Shown here: piece by piece, positions 23,795 to 38,157 of the stretch
Layout of the letters: every line of letters begins with the position of its first letter
Position numbering within the stretch: the first letter of the stretch is position 1
Source of the DNA: Hirudinaria manillensis
Taxonomy: Eukaryota > Annelida > Clitellata > Hirudinida > Hirudinidae
Assembly: GCA_034509925.1 (NCBI GenBank)
Contig: CM067529.1
Coordinates: 3,642,001 to 3,706,000, forward strand
Reading direction: 5' to 3'
Length of the DNA: 64,000 bases
The notes under the pieces: model-generated
What the model was told of the DNA's origin: nothing
Database searches by the model: none
What the model saw: the letters and a program-made list of their open reading frames with translations, nothing else
Translations under genes and position numbers: made by a program

Positions 23795-26345
23795 TTAATT
23801 CAATAAAACTGCAATGGCCACCGTGAAAATGGCGACAATGTTGGGGAAGTACGAACTCGAAGAGCCGTAAAAGAAATCGCCCAAATCTGTGAATTTATTT
23901 CCATCAAGAGAAACCCTGAGAGTCACGTTGTTTGCATCACATTCCTGACAAAATGGCACCTCACACATCAGATGCCTGTATGAAAGGTAAGTGGCATTGA
24001 TAGTAACATTGCCAAATTTGCAAGCTGGGTTTTTGCAGATGGCTGCTTGAAAGTTACGACCAAAAATATGAACCGTGGTTCCTTTTAAGCCGTTTTAAGG
24101 AAAGAATTGATTGAATTTGGCATAGTTTGGCTCCTTTTGATGGCAAGCTTTATGTCTCATTTTACGTGTAAAGTGCTTCCAGCTAGGCTTCCATACATCT
24201 TCAATTGCGTGGGCTTTTTCACTTTCATTCATGGCACTATATTTGAGCGAGTTGAGAGCCAGCTGTTTGAGATCTCCCAAGTTTAAACCCCAACTTACAT
24301 AAGCAGAATACCAATCCAGAGTGACCTCGTTATAACCAAACAATCCCGGATCATCCGGTGCAAGTACGATGGGTACGCCCTCTCGGTAAAAGTACTGCCC
24401 GAAGTGATTTCTGAGGTCGGGATCGTAACCTAAAAACTGAAAAGTTTAATCGACATCAGTGTCATAGTTGTCAATGCTGGATGTTAACCAACTGCAACGC
24501 TCATCAAAATTAATTCTATCTTAATTCTAAATATGACAAATAAATATTTGATAATATTTAGCTGAGCGACTCACTTGATTGCTTATTAGGCAAACCTCCA
24601 CTGCTATATTTCTTTGTTTCAACAACTGCCTCAAATATTGGAGTTTTAATGAAACCTTTGCCGTGACCAATGCGTTTAGGTTGCAACAGGATGGCTTCGT
24701 AGGCATTTTGTAAAGTTGGAACAACATCCGTTTCTGCTCTGCTGACCATCAGATCATCTGGCCAATTGGTCTCAACAGAATGAAGGTAAAGGGGCACTGC
24801 TGCTTTACCATCTTCAAAATTTGTCAGATAGTGTTTGATGAAATGCAAAGTCGAGTAACCTTCGTCTTCCTCGCCAACGTTATCGAATCCTACCACGTAT
24901 TGTGGATATTCTTTGTGGAGATAGATTGCAGTTTCCAGTGCATCTTGAAATTCGTTTTTCTTGCTGCGAGCGGTTGTAACGATGGTTTTATGTCCCACGA
25001 AATTTTTATTCGCAGTTTTAAAAGTATTTATTGCGTCTTCAATAATATCAATTTCTGCGCTAAAATTTTTATTCGAGTTGATCAATTTCTTCATATTGTC
25101 TGAGGCGCTTTCATCGAATTCATACAAAGATTTGTTAGTATATGGCCTCCTGGTTTCCAAGTAAATGATTCCTTCCTTCATACTTTCGTTGTACATTGCA
25201 AGAATATAATCACGTTTAAACTTTCTGTAATTTGTGATATTTGTACCCATTTTGTCCTTGAGTTTGTCAAAAAGCTTCCATCTGGCGGCAGAGTCGGTAG
25301 CGCTGTCGTCAAAGTCGGAAATATCCAGAAGATTCGACCCTTTCACTATCTTGTCGGTAATAGACTTATCTACTACCTTTTAAATGTTCGGTACTTATTA
25401 TTATGATTTCATTATTAAGATTAAAATTATTATAATATAATGTTTAAGTTGGTTAGAAATTAAACTTTTCTAGAAACTCATTGACTGCAACATTCGTTAT
25501 GAAAAATGAAATTGGACTCAACGCGTTGATATCTTTATGTGAAAATAATTTAATTTTTTAATATAATATAATTTAATTCAATATAATATAACTCACATTA
25601 ACTTTAGTCCATCCGGATCCAGGATCTTTCACAAAGAAATTTAATCGTCCTGTTCCACCGTTGTCCTCAGGATTTGAAATATAGAGATATTTTTAATACT
25701 CTTCTTTCGACAGAATATCCATTAATTTTTTTTTGCTCAACTGTAGATCTGAAAAAAATTTTTGAATTTACTTGAGATTCATTTAATGGGTTTTCCATAT
25801 AAGTTAAAATTAATTTAATATTTGGATGAATATTTAATTTGTGTTGCTGTAAATTCAAGATATTTTTTTTGTTGTGATTTTGAAGCTACGAACTTTCGTG
25901 ACTGTGCAAATTTCCACCCTTGGGCATTTCCCTTAAATTTTTGAACAAATCCGAATCTCGAATCTTCTCAAGTCCATCCTTAAGGCGACGAGGATCATGT
26001 AAAATGCTTGTTACGGAGTTGTTCATGTCCTTCCATTTCAAAAACTGGAAATATCGATCCACGATCACTTCGTCCTGTAAAGAAAGATATTTCTTTTGAA
26101 AGGTTCTCAAAAACCTGACAATTAATTTTTCATTAATATTTGATAAATTCTATTGATCGTACTTCAGATAGAGAACAAAGTCTGTTCTCGAATACTTTTT
26201 CATCTTTAAGAAGAATATCTCTCTGCTTAAAGTAGTCTTTCAAATTTCTCGAGAGCCTAAGGTCCTTTGCAGACGGAAGAGGCAAGGACCAACTTAGAGA
26301 AATCAGTGCCAAACATGTAATGAGGTACCAGCTAAAGTAAGCCAT
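23795..26345 (-). pseudogene. ADGF/ADA2-type adenosine deaminase with IPT-like C-terminal domain, disrupted
   Basis: Exons: 26345-26163, 26074-25894, 25748-25597, 25376-24575, and 24436 through 24095 continuing to 23795. Exon 1 is a signal peptide plus the ADGF N-terminal helix. The barrel is recognisable from MPKGGNLHSHE (metal-binding HxH), YLHSVETNW, KRIGHGKG, VEVCLISNQ and APDDPGLFG. ADGFs are secreted enzymes that deaminate extracellular adenosine. Three lesions are visible: an in-frame TAA in exon 3 (25695-25693, inside KEEY/KYLY), a one-base frameshift in exon 4 near 24625-24632 between IFEA and LLKQRNIAVEV, and an in-frame TAA at 24097-24095. Past this last stop the same frame stays open for 99 codons. 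It encodes an IPT/TIG-like domain (GTTVHIFGRNF ... MCEVPFC ... LRVSLDGN) and ends in a hydrophobic tail suited to a GPI signal. Splice sites are intact, so the decay looks recent, or else the assembly has errors. Confidence 0.8.
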
Positions 26346-27676
26346 TCCATCTAAACTGAGGACATTTTTATTTAATTTTATTGTAAAATAAACTTTTAAT
26401 GAACTTTAAAATGATTTTTTAAGAATGCCATTAAAGGACTCAAGAGGAAATGCGTGATATCCAGATGTTTAAATAAAAAAGAACCTTTGAACCATATGTT
26501 GAAATGAATTGCAACTCAATTTTAAATTAACTTACTGTCTCGTTAAGCAAATAAAAGCTTTGATATTTTATATATATATATTTAATATTTTCAAATTAAT
26601 GCTGTATCAACGTCTTTCAAGAAATCTTTTTGGCCCCTGAATTAATAGCGTTCTCACCAGCAAAACATGAATTGCTTTCCTGCAGAGATAGTTTGTGGAA
26701 GTAAATGCTTTATTAACTTTGCTAAAGTGGTCGCCGACGAAAATATGAATATAATACTAGTCATAATTGCGACGTAGACAAATTAAATAATTAGGTGCAT
26801 GCGTCCCAAAATCATTGATGATCAGGGGTTTCTGTAATAATAATGCTGCGGGCAATTTTTAGGCTTTATTATAACTTTGTTATAAATTACTATTTCTCCA
26901 GGTATATATAAAAGAAAATCTTTAAGGTAGACTATTGATAAAATCACAGCTAATAACTTCTAACTTCAATTTCTCCAGAATAAGGCGCTTAAATATAACA
27001 AAGAAGTCCTTGGCTTACTTTTTAAGCCCTCACCTACTTTTGTTTAAAGCTGTAAACACACTTTCTTCTAATAGAGCAGCTAATCTTAACTTAACTTATT
27101 ATTTTTTTTTTAATAGTCACTAGAGGTTATAAGTATGACTTATTAGAAACGATTGTTTTTCTCGATAAACGACAAGCATCTTCGAGATCCTGTTATATAG
27201 GATCATTTTGGAGAAAGACTGCTTACCCTCGGGAATTTTTCCCGTCACGATGTCATCAGGTTATGCCGGTGATTTGTTGCTATCATTATCATGATAAGCA
27301 TCTTCGAGATGGTCTGCTGAGGTCTGCTGATGATTATTTTATTTTAATAATAATAATAATAAAATAAATGCAAATTTAGCCAGGAGCTAAAATCAAGATG
27401 TATTAGAAGGTATCCGCCCATAAAATCCACATTTTGAATCTGCAAATCGCTTTGCATTTTCTTAGAAAGGCCAAAAAGAACATTTAAAAAATAAAATTCC
27501 CTCTTAATTAAATAAATTTATCACACTTTGTAATCTGAAATTGAGAATAATTTGAAAAAAATCCAGAGTTAGGCTTTTCACCAAAAGAACCATAACACAC
27601 CGTGTTTTGATTTCAAAGGCAGCGGCCCGTGCTCCGTAATATCTGGCGGCTTTTTGGAATCGTCGTTTATTTAAAC
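26346..27676. other. Intergenic between ADGF copy and FAM76
   Basis: A head-to-head arrangement. It should hold the ADGF promoter (minus) and the FAM76 promoter (plus). I see no coding exon. The segment near 27600-27660 is less AT-rich than its surroundings and probably contains the FAM76 start region. Confidence 0.5.
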
Positions 27677-30123
<2,447 letters not shown>

Positions 30124-30535
30124 AAGAATCCCAACGCTCGTGTAATTAACTTTGCTTCAAAGACCATCAAAAGCTGTCGTCGCTTTTAGCGAAACCGAGA
30201 CGATTCGCTATTCGAATGATAACCGAACGATTAGGGACCGTTAGGGAAGAGCTAATAAACTAATTATATATTTGTTAAAGTATCTGAGTGCCGACGATTC
30301 GTATTTGCCGACGGGCTTTTTCTACTCTGAATCTGGCAAAATTCCCGTCTCAAATCCTAGGCCATCGCGTCGAGGTTCTCTCTCGCCGTTGACGATTAAT
30401 GTTTTCTTTTTTGATTTATACTTTTGTGTCTAACATTTGTTGCCATCAGGTTAAAACTTTCTTTTGTGGTTTGGTCTATTGCTGCACTGTTTACGATTTT
30501 ATGCGTCTTCACGAGCCGATCTACCATCAATCTTG

Positions 30536-30541
30536 AATAAA
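30536..30541 (+). terminator. Poly(A) signal of FAM76
   Basis: AATAAA 413 nt after the FAM76 stop codon. It lies 34 bp from the opposing OXSM signal, so the two transcripts probably overlap or abut. Confidence 0.6.
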
Positions 30542-30574
30542 AAGGGTGTCGTCGAAATGTTAGATTTGAAGAAT

Positions 30575-30580
30575 TTTATT
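30575..30580 (-). terminator. Poly(A) signal of OXSM
   Basis: AATAAA on the minus strand, about 95 nt downstream of the OXSM stop codon. Confidence 0.6.
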
Positions 30581-30674
30581 AAAATATTCAAATATGACGT
30601 GTTGTTTTTCTCAAATTGACCGGACATGATGTCTCTAGAGAAGATCAAAGTCAAACGTCACTGCAAAGAACCAA

Positions 30675-32948
30675 TTAACTCACGAACTGTCCGACGCAGA
30701 GGGATGCGTTCGTCCCCCCGAATCCAAAAGAGTTCGTCACGGCCACCCGCCTCCCCCGTGGAGATTCCCATTTCCTTGCGGAATTCCGAACGAAGTCAAG
30801 TTCTACTCCTAGAGAGGTGGTGTCGTGGAGGTTCAGGGACGGTGGAATAATGCCATCCCTGCATGCCAGCATGGCAAAGGCCGCTTCGACCGAACCTGCC
30901 CCTCCGAGCATATGGCCCAGGGCACCCTTGGTGGACGAAACTGCAGGGCCTGGCAGAATGGATACAGACGAATTTTGGAATTCTTCCTCGGAATTTTTCG
31001 ATGTTTCACTCCGATCGATGAAAGTCCTATAAATGGCCTGAGCTTCGGCTTTGTCGCCCAACGGAGTAGACGTGGCATGGGCATTGACGTAGCCCACCTG
31101 GGATGGATCGATGCAGGCATCTCTGAGGGACGATGTCATGCATCGCTGGGCTCCTTCACCGTTCGGGGGAGGTGCAGTGATGTGGCAGGCGTCGGAGGAG
31201 AGTCCGTAGCCCAGGACTTCTGCCAGAGGTTCGACGCCCCTTTTGACGGCACTCTCTAGACTTTCTAGGACCATGATGCATGCTCCTAATTAAATGGTCA
31301 TTTGAAGAAAGGGATTAATTTTAAAGAAATACCTTTATATTCCTTAACAAATCATTAAATCTTATAGCCTAGAATGTGAATATAACATAAAAGATTTGGT
31401 TAGAAATTTAGAACGAATCACTTGAAGTTCTATAATATGACTATCAGAAACGATATGTTGGATATGTATGAATTCAAAACGGTATATGATAAGGTTTGAT
31501 ATGTGCTTCTAATGAAGGAAGTGATAAAGGAATCCGGCCACATGAACAATTCATAAATTTCCTACAAGAAAAAGACCCACAGAGAAATCGATTAAAATCT
31601 GGTCAAGAAATTAGAAAGCAAAACGTGCTCGTATTTCCAACATTCTCAAAAAGCTTCAAAAGATTCCCCCAATGAAACGATCTCAAATGGCAAACCTTCA
31701 GACATGACGAATCCATCCCTGAGACCGTCAAAAGGCCTGGATGACTCCAGCGGTCTGTCGTTGAAGGCCGTACTCAAAGCTCTGAGTCTACAGAACCCGG
31801 CCATCGACAGAGGATCGATGCACGACTCGGTACTTCCGCAGACGGCGATGTCGACGTCCCCGTGCTGGATGAAACGGGCTGCATCCCCGATGGAATGAAG
31901 GCCAGAAGTGCAAGCAGTGGCCACGGCATGGTTGAGCCCCTGAAATGATTTGGAAGGTTTTTGAATGAGGATCCAATAACCAATTATTTTACACTGTTTA
32001 AGAGCTTTTTTTTTTGATTGGCAGATCGAGATCCGAGCCATTTCTATAAATAACGAGTGGGTTTCTTTTATAAGTTACACTTAGTGGTCAACTAACTGAA
32101 TAAACCATGTCGAAATGTTTCGATTATGTTTAATAAATATCTCTCTAATTTATTAGACATTATAAGGTAAAAGGTAAATAAGGTGAAATAAACAACTGAC
32201 TTGTATAATAAAATAAAATCCACACTGACCTTTATTCCGAACTGCATGCTTACAAGACCTGCTGCCATGTTTGAGAGGATCTTTGGAATAAAGTGTGGAC
32301 TGACTTTGTTGTAGCCAATCTCAAACTTTTCGACAATGTCCTTCACCTCGTCCAAGGCGACCATGCTCATGCCGACCACAACTCCTGTGCAATCATTTTT
32401 ACTTTTTTGTATACAGCACCTGAAAGCAATACATGTCTGTGTTGGTGGAAACTTAGCCTAAGTCTTACAAAGTCAGATAAGATAAATGTTCTCCATAGAC
32501 AACTATAATAGAAGAGATCCATTTGGGAACTGACCTGTCCTCATTTGGTTTTCAATACTGTTAAAATCCAATTTTGCTTGAGTAATGGCCTCATTTGCGG
32601 CAGCCAAAGCAAAGAGTGACCCACGGGAGCTTGATCTCAAATCCACCTTGAGCTTCATTGAATTCAAGTTAAATTCTCCTGGACCTTCACCTCTCTTTAC
32701 AAAACCTGCCACTTTGGACGGTATACTTGCATATTCTGCATCGAGAGAAGTCAAACGATATTAATTCAACTAAACGTCCAAAATCAATATCATACTGCAA
32801 ATCAATAACCTTGGCCTTCCAGAGCTGCCAATCCGCATTTCCCTTCGATGATTTTCTTCCAAACTAGAGGAGTGCCAACTCCCAAACATGTTACTAATCC
32901 AATTCCAGTGGCTACCACTCTCCTCCTATTAGTTATCCCAGCAGACAT
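30675..32948 (-). CDS. OXSM: Mitochondrial 3-oxoacyl-ACP synthase
   Basis: Five exons: 32948-32810, 32735-32535, 32384-32230, 31939-31696 and 31285-30675 (1,350 nt, 449 aa; human OXSM has 459). It belongs to the KAS II-type condensing enzymes of mitochondrial type II fatty-acid synthesis, which extend acyl-ACP with malonyl-ACP and supply octanoate for lipoate. Catalytic residues are in place: Cys175 in [11 protein letters not shown], His316 in [11 protein letters not shown], Lys366 in SSTKGALGH and His371 in the same motif. The C-terminal [13 protein letters not shown] is also typical. Two oddities stand out. The N-terminus before [15 protein letters not shown] is only about 10 residues and is a weak mitochondrial targeting peptide. 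There is also an insert of roughly 20 Ser/Glu-rich residues (about 338-360) just before the SSTKGALGH loop. It is divergent from TDG. Confidence 0.93.
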
Positions 32949-33265
32949 CGTCGTAATGCAGAATGTATTTACTTATCGAGGAACTTTGACAACCAAAGAA
33001 ATATCAAATTCTTGTTTTACTTGAGAATTTATAAAATGTATACAAAAAGTATTTAGCATCATAATTATATTTTAAATGTTAAATAAAAATGGATAACTTG
33101 GACATTTTAACTTTTAAAGTGCCCGACCAAAACAATAAAGAGACCATTTGTGGTTGATAAACTAAACCTTTCGGTTGGAATGAACTGTAACTATCTAATG
33201 ATTGGGATCTGTTAATAATGACATCGAAATTATATTAATCTCAAGTGTTACAAATAGACTTCACC
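32949..33265. promoter_or_regulatory. Shared 317-bp upstream region of OXSM and TDG
   Basis: The two ATG codons face away from each other across 317 bp, so 5' UTRs and both promoters must fit here unless a non-coding first exon is missed. This suggests a bidirectional promoter. No TATA box stands out and it is not CpG-rich. Confidence 0.5.
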
Positions 33266-35772
33266 ATGCCGAAAATTAAGCAGGAACTTATTACTAATTT
33301 GTTGCCAGTAAAGAAGAAAAGAGATAGGTTTAATGGAAAAACTGAAGAAGAAGTTTTAGAAATGACCCTTCCGGACCATTTGGTGCCCGGATTGGATTTA
33401 GTTATTGTGTGTTTAAATGCATTTTTAATTTTTTTGTTAAGGGGAAATGCAATTTATGATACCATTTTTCAGATAGGCATAAATCCTGGCTTAACAGCTG
33501 CTTACATTGGTCATCATTACGCTGGCCCTGGAAACCATTTTTGTATGTTTAAATCATGTAACTATTTGATGAAATAAAAGGTCAACCTGTTTCATTCAAT
33601 TGAATTTTAGGGAAATGTTTATACCTTAGTGGCCTAATACCAGAACCTATGAATGCTTATGATGATGCAAAACTCAAAGAATATGGCATTGGTTTCACCA
33701 ACATTGTTTCTCGTACCTCCAGAGGCAGTGCAGATTTAACAAGGTCTGAGCATCTTCTTTTTATGTTTTTGAATCATTTGCAATTAAAAGTTCAAAATTG
33801 TAAAACTCTTTAGGAAAGAAATTAAGGAGGGAGCAGAAATTCTCCTGGAAAAGATCAAAACATATCAACCAAAAATTGCTGTATTCAATGGAAAAGGTGA
33901 TTTTTTGCTCATGGATTTCTGTTGGGAATTTTAGTCATAACCTTTTCACCGTAAACAACTGCCTCTATAAAAATTTTCACTTAACCCACATGTGGCTGAC
34001 ATCGGTTTAGGCAGACAGTTTGAAAAAATTGAATTTTTAAATTTGTTTAAATAATGTTCTAGTTTTTTAATTTATGGATTTTTCTTAAATAGAATTTCAT
34101 TTTAACTTGTTTAGTATTTTTTATAGTTTTATCAGCCACTAGAAAAGTTCTTGAACATAGTTCATAAAGGCAAAAAAGTGGACAAGATGACGTTTTTTAA
34201 TACATTACATATTAGAAAAATGTTTATTACCATTAATGCAATACTCTGATAATTAAAAATTACCAATTTTGATTGATGGTATAACATTAATAATGACTTT
34301 CGACTGTCAGTTTAAACTGACAACTGGCCCCAGCCACGAGGGGTTGTTTTGTCAAGTTTAAGTTAAAACAAGTATCGATGCTCGCATCACATTTGTATAT
34401 TGCATAAATGCAAAAATTGTATTTTCTTGCTTTATACGACATTCTTCCAATTGACTTATTGACGAGGAATAGATTTTCTGAAGCATTAAGAACAGATTCA
34501 TAGATTAACTGAATTAATTTCTATAAAAAGCTCTTTTAATTTAATTATTTGAATCCCTCCATCATTGCACAAAAACAGGAATCTACGAAGTATTTTGTGG
34601 CCATAAGAACTTCTTCATTGGGAAGCAACCACAGCCATTTCCTGGAACAAATACAGTTGGTATCTCAAAAATTTATAACAATAATTAAAACCTTTACTAT
34701 TAATAGTAAAGGTATAATAATAATATTATATATTATATTATAATAATAATAATATTATTATTATATATTATATAATAATATTAGTATTATATTCTACTGA
34801 TGCCATTGGACGGTAATCTATTAATAAATTTCATAGTTGTTGATAAAATTAATTTCTTTTCTTTCCTCAGGTAATTTTTGTCATGCCATCTTCGAGCGCG
34901 AGGTGCTCTCAGCTTCCGAGGGCCATCGACAAGATACCCTTCTATGCTGCCTTAAAGAAGCTCAGGGATCATTTGAGGGGAGACATGCCCCACTTGGAAG
35001 AGTCCGAACTGATCTTTCCGGATCTGGATCTGAAAGTCGAGCCAAAGAAGGAAAAACTGGAAAAAGAGGAAGCTGTGCCAGAAGCAGCTCAGGTAAATCA
35101 GGTGATGCCGGTGAAGAGAGGAAGAAAACGGAAAGTAAAGGCATCGGATGATGGTGCCACAAATGATCAGAACAATTCAGAGGTTCCAATTCTTCATCCT
35201 CCGCCGGACATCTTGGTGAAAGAGGAACCTTTGGATGGTTATTACATGACGAATTTACTTGATTGATTGATTTTTTTACCAATAGCACATAGTTTAGGAT
35301 ATGGATTATTAAAGTTTGATCAACCATAAATATTAATTTAATAATTTTAATAATATTGTTGTTATCATTCTAAGCATTAATTCAGTATTTCTTATTTCTT
35401 TCTTATCAGGAGAAAATTCTGAAACTATGCAAAATGTCGTTATAACCTTGAATTGAATTGGTTTTTACATTCTCAGATGGTCCACCAGTATTGCAGTCTC
35501 ACTGGATGTATGCAAGGGGCACTGACTTCAACTACTTTAGCCAGCCATTTATCAAGCAGGAACCAAACATGGAAGACCAATCACCACAAGATCTTAGTCT
35601 GCCTTCCATGGGTTTTCCAGCTCCTGATAATCTCTCTATGGCTGCATCATCTTCTTCCTCTTCATCCTCGTTTGCTAGCCATGGTTCTCTCCATTCCCCA
35701 TATTTTCCCTGGAGTGGAATGAGTTATAATCTTCCAGGGACTGGTATGATTCGTCGTCATGACAACCAGTGA
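33266..35772 (+). CDS. TDG: G/T mismatch-specific thymine-DNA glycosylase
   Basis: Seven exons: 33266-33406, 33473-33542, 33611-33743, 33814-33896, 34579-34655, 34871-35237 and 35477-35772 (1,167 nt, 388 aa; human 410). Nuclear base-excision enzyme that removes T or U from G mismatches, and oxidised 5-methylcytosines in active demethylation. The catalytic core spans residues about 20-190. It has the active-site GINPGL (Asn51), [29 protein letters not shown] and [15 protein letters not shown]. The N-terminus is much shorter than in vertebrates. The C-terminal tail is acidic, then basic (KRGRKRKVK, a likely nuclear localisation signal), then Ser/Pro-rich. It has several SUMO-type psi-K-x-E sites: IKQE at the N-terminus, then LKVE, VKEE and IKQE. 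Its presence fits a genome with some cytosine methylation, which is an inference. Confidence 0.95.
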
Positions 35773-36323
35773 AGTGTGTGTGTGTGTGAACATTTTTATG
35801 TGGAATGTAGTTTCTCTAGTTTTTGTTTAACCTGTTAAACATATTTTTGTTAGTAACTTTTTGGAAGTGGTTTTTTGTTCTAAAGCAATCGATTTTTTTA
35901 AATTTGAAATTTAGGAATGCGTCTTACAGTCAAGCTCTTTATTTAATCATGTTGCTAGGCTTAGTTTTGAGATTTGTATCGAAATAAATGAACCTCATTT
36001 ATTAGCCTTTCAATTCGTTCCATCGTAAAGTCGAAGAGCATTATTTCGGTTACGTCGGTTAGTAGATTTTGTTTTATCCCGGTAGAAGTACTTAACCAAG
36101 AGAAGTTTTAAGTTTAGTTTTTGCAACTGAACTTTGTATAAACTTTACACTAATTAATAACTAATAATAAAGCTAATTTAATATCAAAAAATAACTTCAA
36201 GAAATTTATTTAATGGAAGTATGTGGTTTGTCCAGTTATTTATGATTTTTCATTGTTTATCTCGTTTTGGTTGATGTTACGTGATCGGGATTAAGCGGCT
36301 TTAAAATTAGAAATAATTAAATC
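35773..36323. other. Intergenic TDG-KIN17
   Basis: TDG 3' UTR with an AATAAA at 35983-35988, then about 330 bp that should hold the KIN17 promoter. A short gt run (gtgtgt)n follows the TDG stop. No coding exon seen. Confidence 0.5.
35983..35988 (+). terminator. Poly(A) signal of TDG
   Basis: AATAAA 211 nt after the TDG stop codon. Confidence 0.5.
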
Positions 36324-38157
36324 ATGGGTAAAGAAAAACCAGGATTTTTAACACCTAAAGCCATCAGCAACAGAATAAAAGCGAAAGGGCTTCAAAAATT
36401 AAGATGGTATTGCCAGATGTGCCAGAAGCAATGCCGAGATGAGAACGGCTTTAAATGTCACACAATGAGTGAATCCCATCAGAGGCAGTTGCTCCTTGTT
36501 GCCGACAACCCTCATAAATTTGTGGACACTTTTTCGAAGGACTTCAATGATGCATTTGTGAATCTTTTAAGCAGACGATTCGGCACGAAAAGAGTTCATT
36601 GTAATGTCGTCTATCAGGAGTACATCGCTGATCGAAACCATACCCATATGAACAGTACACGGTGGCTGTCCCTCACAGAATACGTCAAGTGGCTCGGAAG
36701 GAAGGGAATCTGCACAGTCGATGAAACGGAGAAGGGCTGGTTCGTCCAGTACATAGACAGGAGCCCAGAGGCCATCATGAGGCAGCAGGATCGAGAGGAT
36801 TTTGAGAAGGCAAGAATTATAGAATTGGAGATGGAGGAGAAAAGAATAAAGAGAATGGTGGAAAAGGGAGCAAAGGAGTACGAAAAGATAAAGAAACAAC
36901 AAGAGGAGGCCGATCCAAAGCTCTGGGAGTTGAACAGGACCGACGAGGATGAGAAGATTGCCTTCAAGATGCCTGCAGTCCCAAAGGCCAAAGGAGACCC
37001 GATCAAGGCACAGGAGAATATTTTGGTCAAAGCAGCCCAGCAGAAAAAGGAGGCAGAGATGAATAAGTTGGAGACATCCAGTAGAGCCAGTTCCAATATG
37101 TCAGAGAACTCAAAGAGGAGACTCTCTGCACTCGAAGAAATCAGACAGGTCTCAATTGAATTAGAACTTGAATCTAATTAGAAACTTACAACTTTTTAAC
37201 ATATTGGTTTGTTGCAACATAATTAATCTTTTTTAAATGATTGAAATAGTAAATTTATTGATGAATAAATGTACGAGATATGGAACAAAATATAAACTGC
37301 CATTCATTAGAAATTCTTGACTTGCAAAACTTAACGTTATTTTCAGCTCGAAGAGAGGAAAAAATCCAGGATGGAGAGAAGGGATCACTGGATTGCCGAA
37401 GGAATTGTTGTCAAAGTCGTGGCAAAGAAAGCAGGAGGAGAGTTCTACAACAAAAAGGCAGTGGTGGAGGAGGTCAAGGACAAGTACGAAGCTGTCGTCT
37501 GCTTCCTGGATAGTGATGAAAAGGCCACATTCCATCAGTCAGACCTAAGGACAGTTCTTCCTGCCATTGGTAAGAAAAATTTATAACTTGGGTTTTTATT
37601 TTTTTTATATTTTTTACAAGTTGCTGATCAGATTAGAGGATATTTAAAAACAGTAAATTTGTAATGTTATATATAAATGTTAATAAATGTTATTTATAAA
37701 GAATAAAATAAGGATAGGGACATGGGCATCACTACCTTCATGCATTGCAAAGTCACTAAGTGCCCGATTTTGATTGTCAATTATGTTGCATTTGTTGATG
37801 ATGTGTTTAGGCAAACAAGTTCTATTGGTCAACGGGGCATACAGAGGTTGTAAGGCAACTTTAAAGTCCATTGAAGAGGAAAAATATTCATGCACCGTTT
37901 GCTTGGAATCGGTAAGTTGTTATTCTTGGTTTTTATTTATTATTAGCTATGCTTAATTAATATTTATCATTATTATTATTCTTACTATTATTATTATTAT
38001 TGTAATATTTATTGCCGGTATTTTTTCAAATAATTTATTAACTCCCTAACCTTTGCTTACTTTATATTTAACTTTTAAACTGATCTCTTCAAAGGGAAAT
38101 TTCAAAGGAAAGATGGTTGGCAATGTTGACTATGAAGACGTCTGCAAAATTTACTGA
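36324..38157 (+). CDS. KIN: KIN17 DNA/RNA-binding protein
   Basis: Four exons: 36324-37148, 37347-37569, 37811-37911 and 38095-38157 (1,212 nt, 403 aa; human 393). Start context is good and the N-terminus MGKEKPGFLTPKAISNRIKA is family-typical. Domains in order: a C2H2 zinc finger (Cys30, Cys33, His46, His52) in WYCQMC...HTMSESHQRQ; the Kin17 winged-helix domain (about 53-160, with HMNSTRWLSLTEYVKWLG); a charged coiled coil (about 160-280); and tandem C-terminal SH3-like/KOW modules (HWIAEGIVVKVV; VLLVNGAYRGCKATL). Known role: a conserved nuclear protein in pre-mRNA splicing complexes, DNA replication and the UV response. One long exon covers the first two thirds. Confidence 0.95.

Noticed and set aside
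23795..26345. Alternative genetic code in which TAA is sense, explaining the in-frame TAA codons of the ADGF copy
   Set aside because: Other genes in the window (OXSM, the second Kazal gene, the second receptor) end in TAA at the expected position, and a code change would not explain the frameshift.
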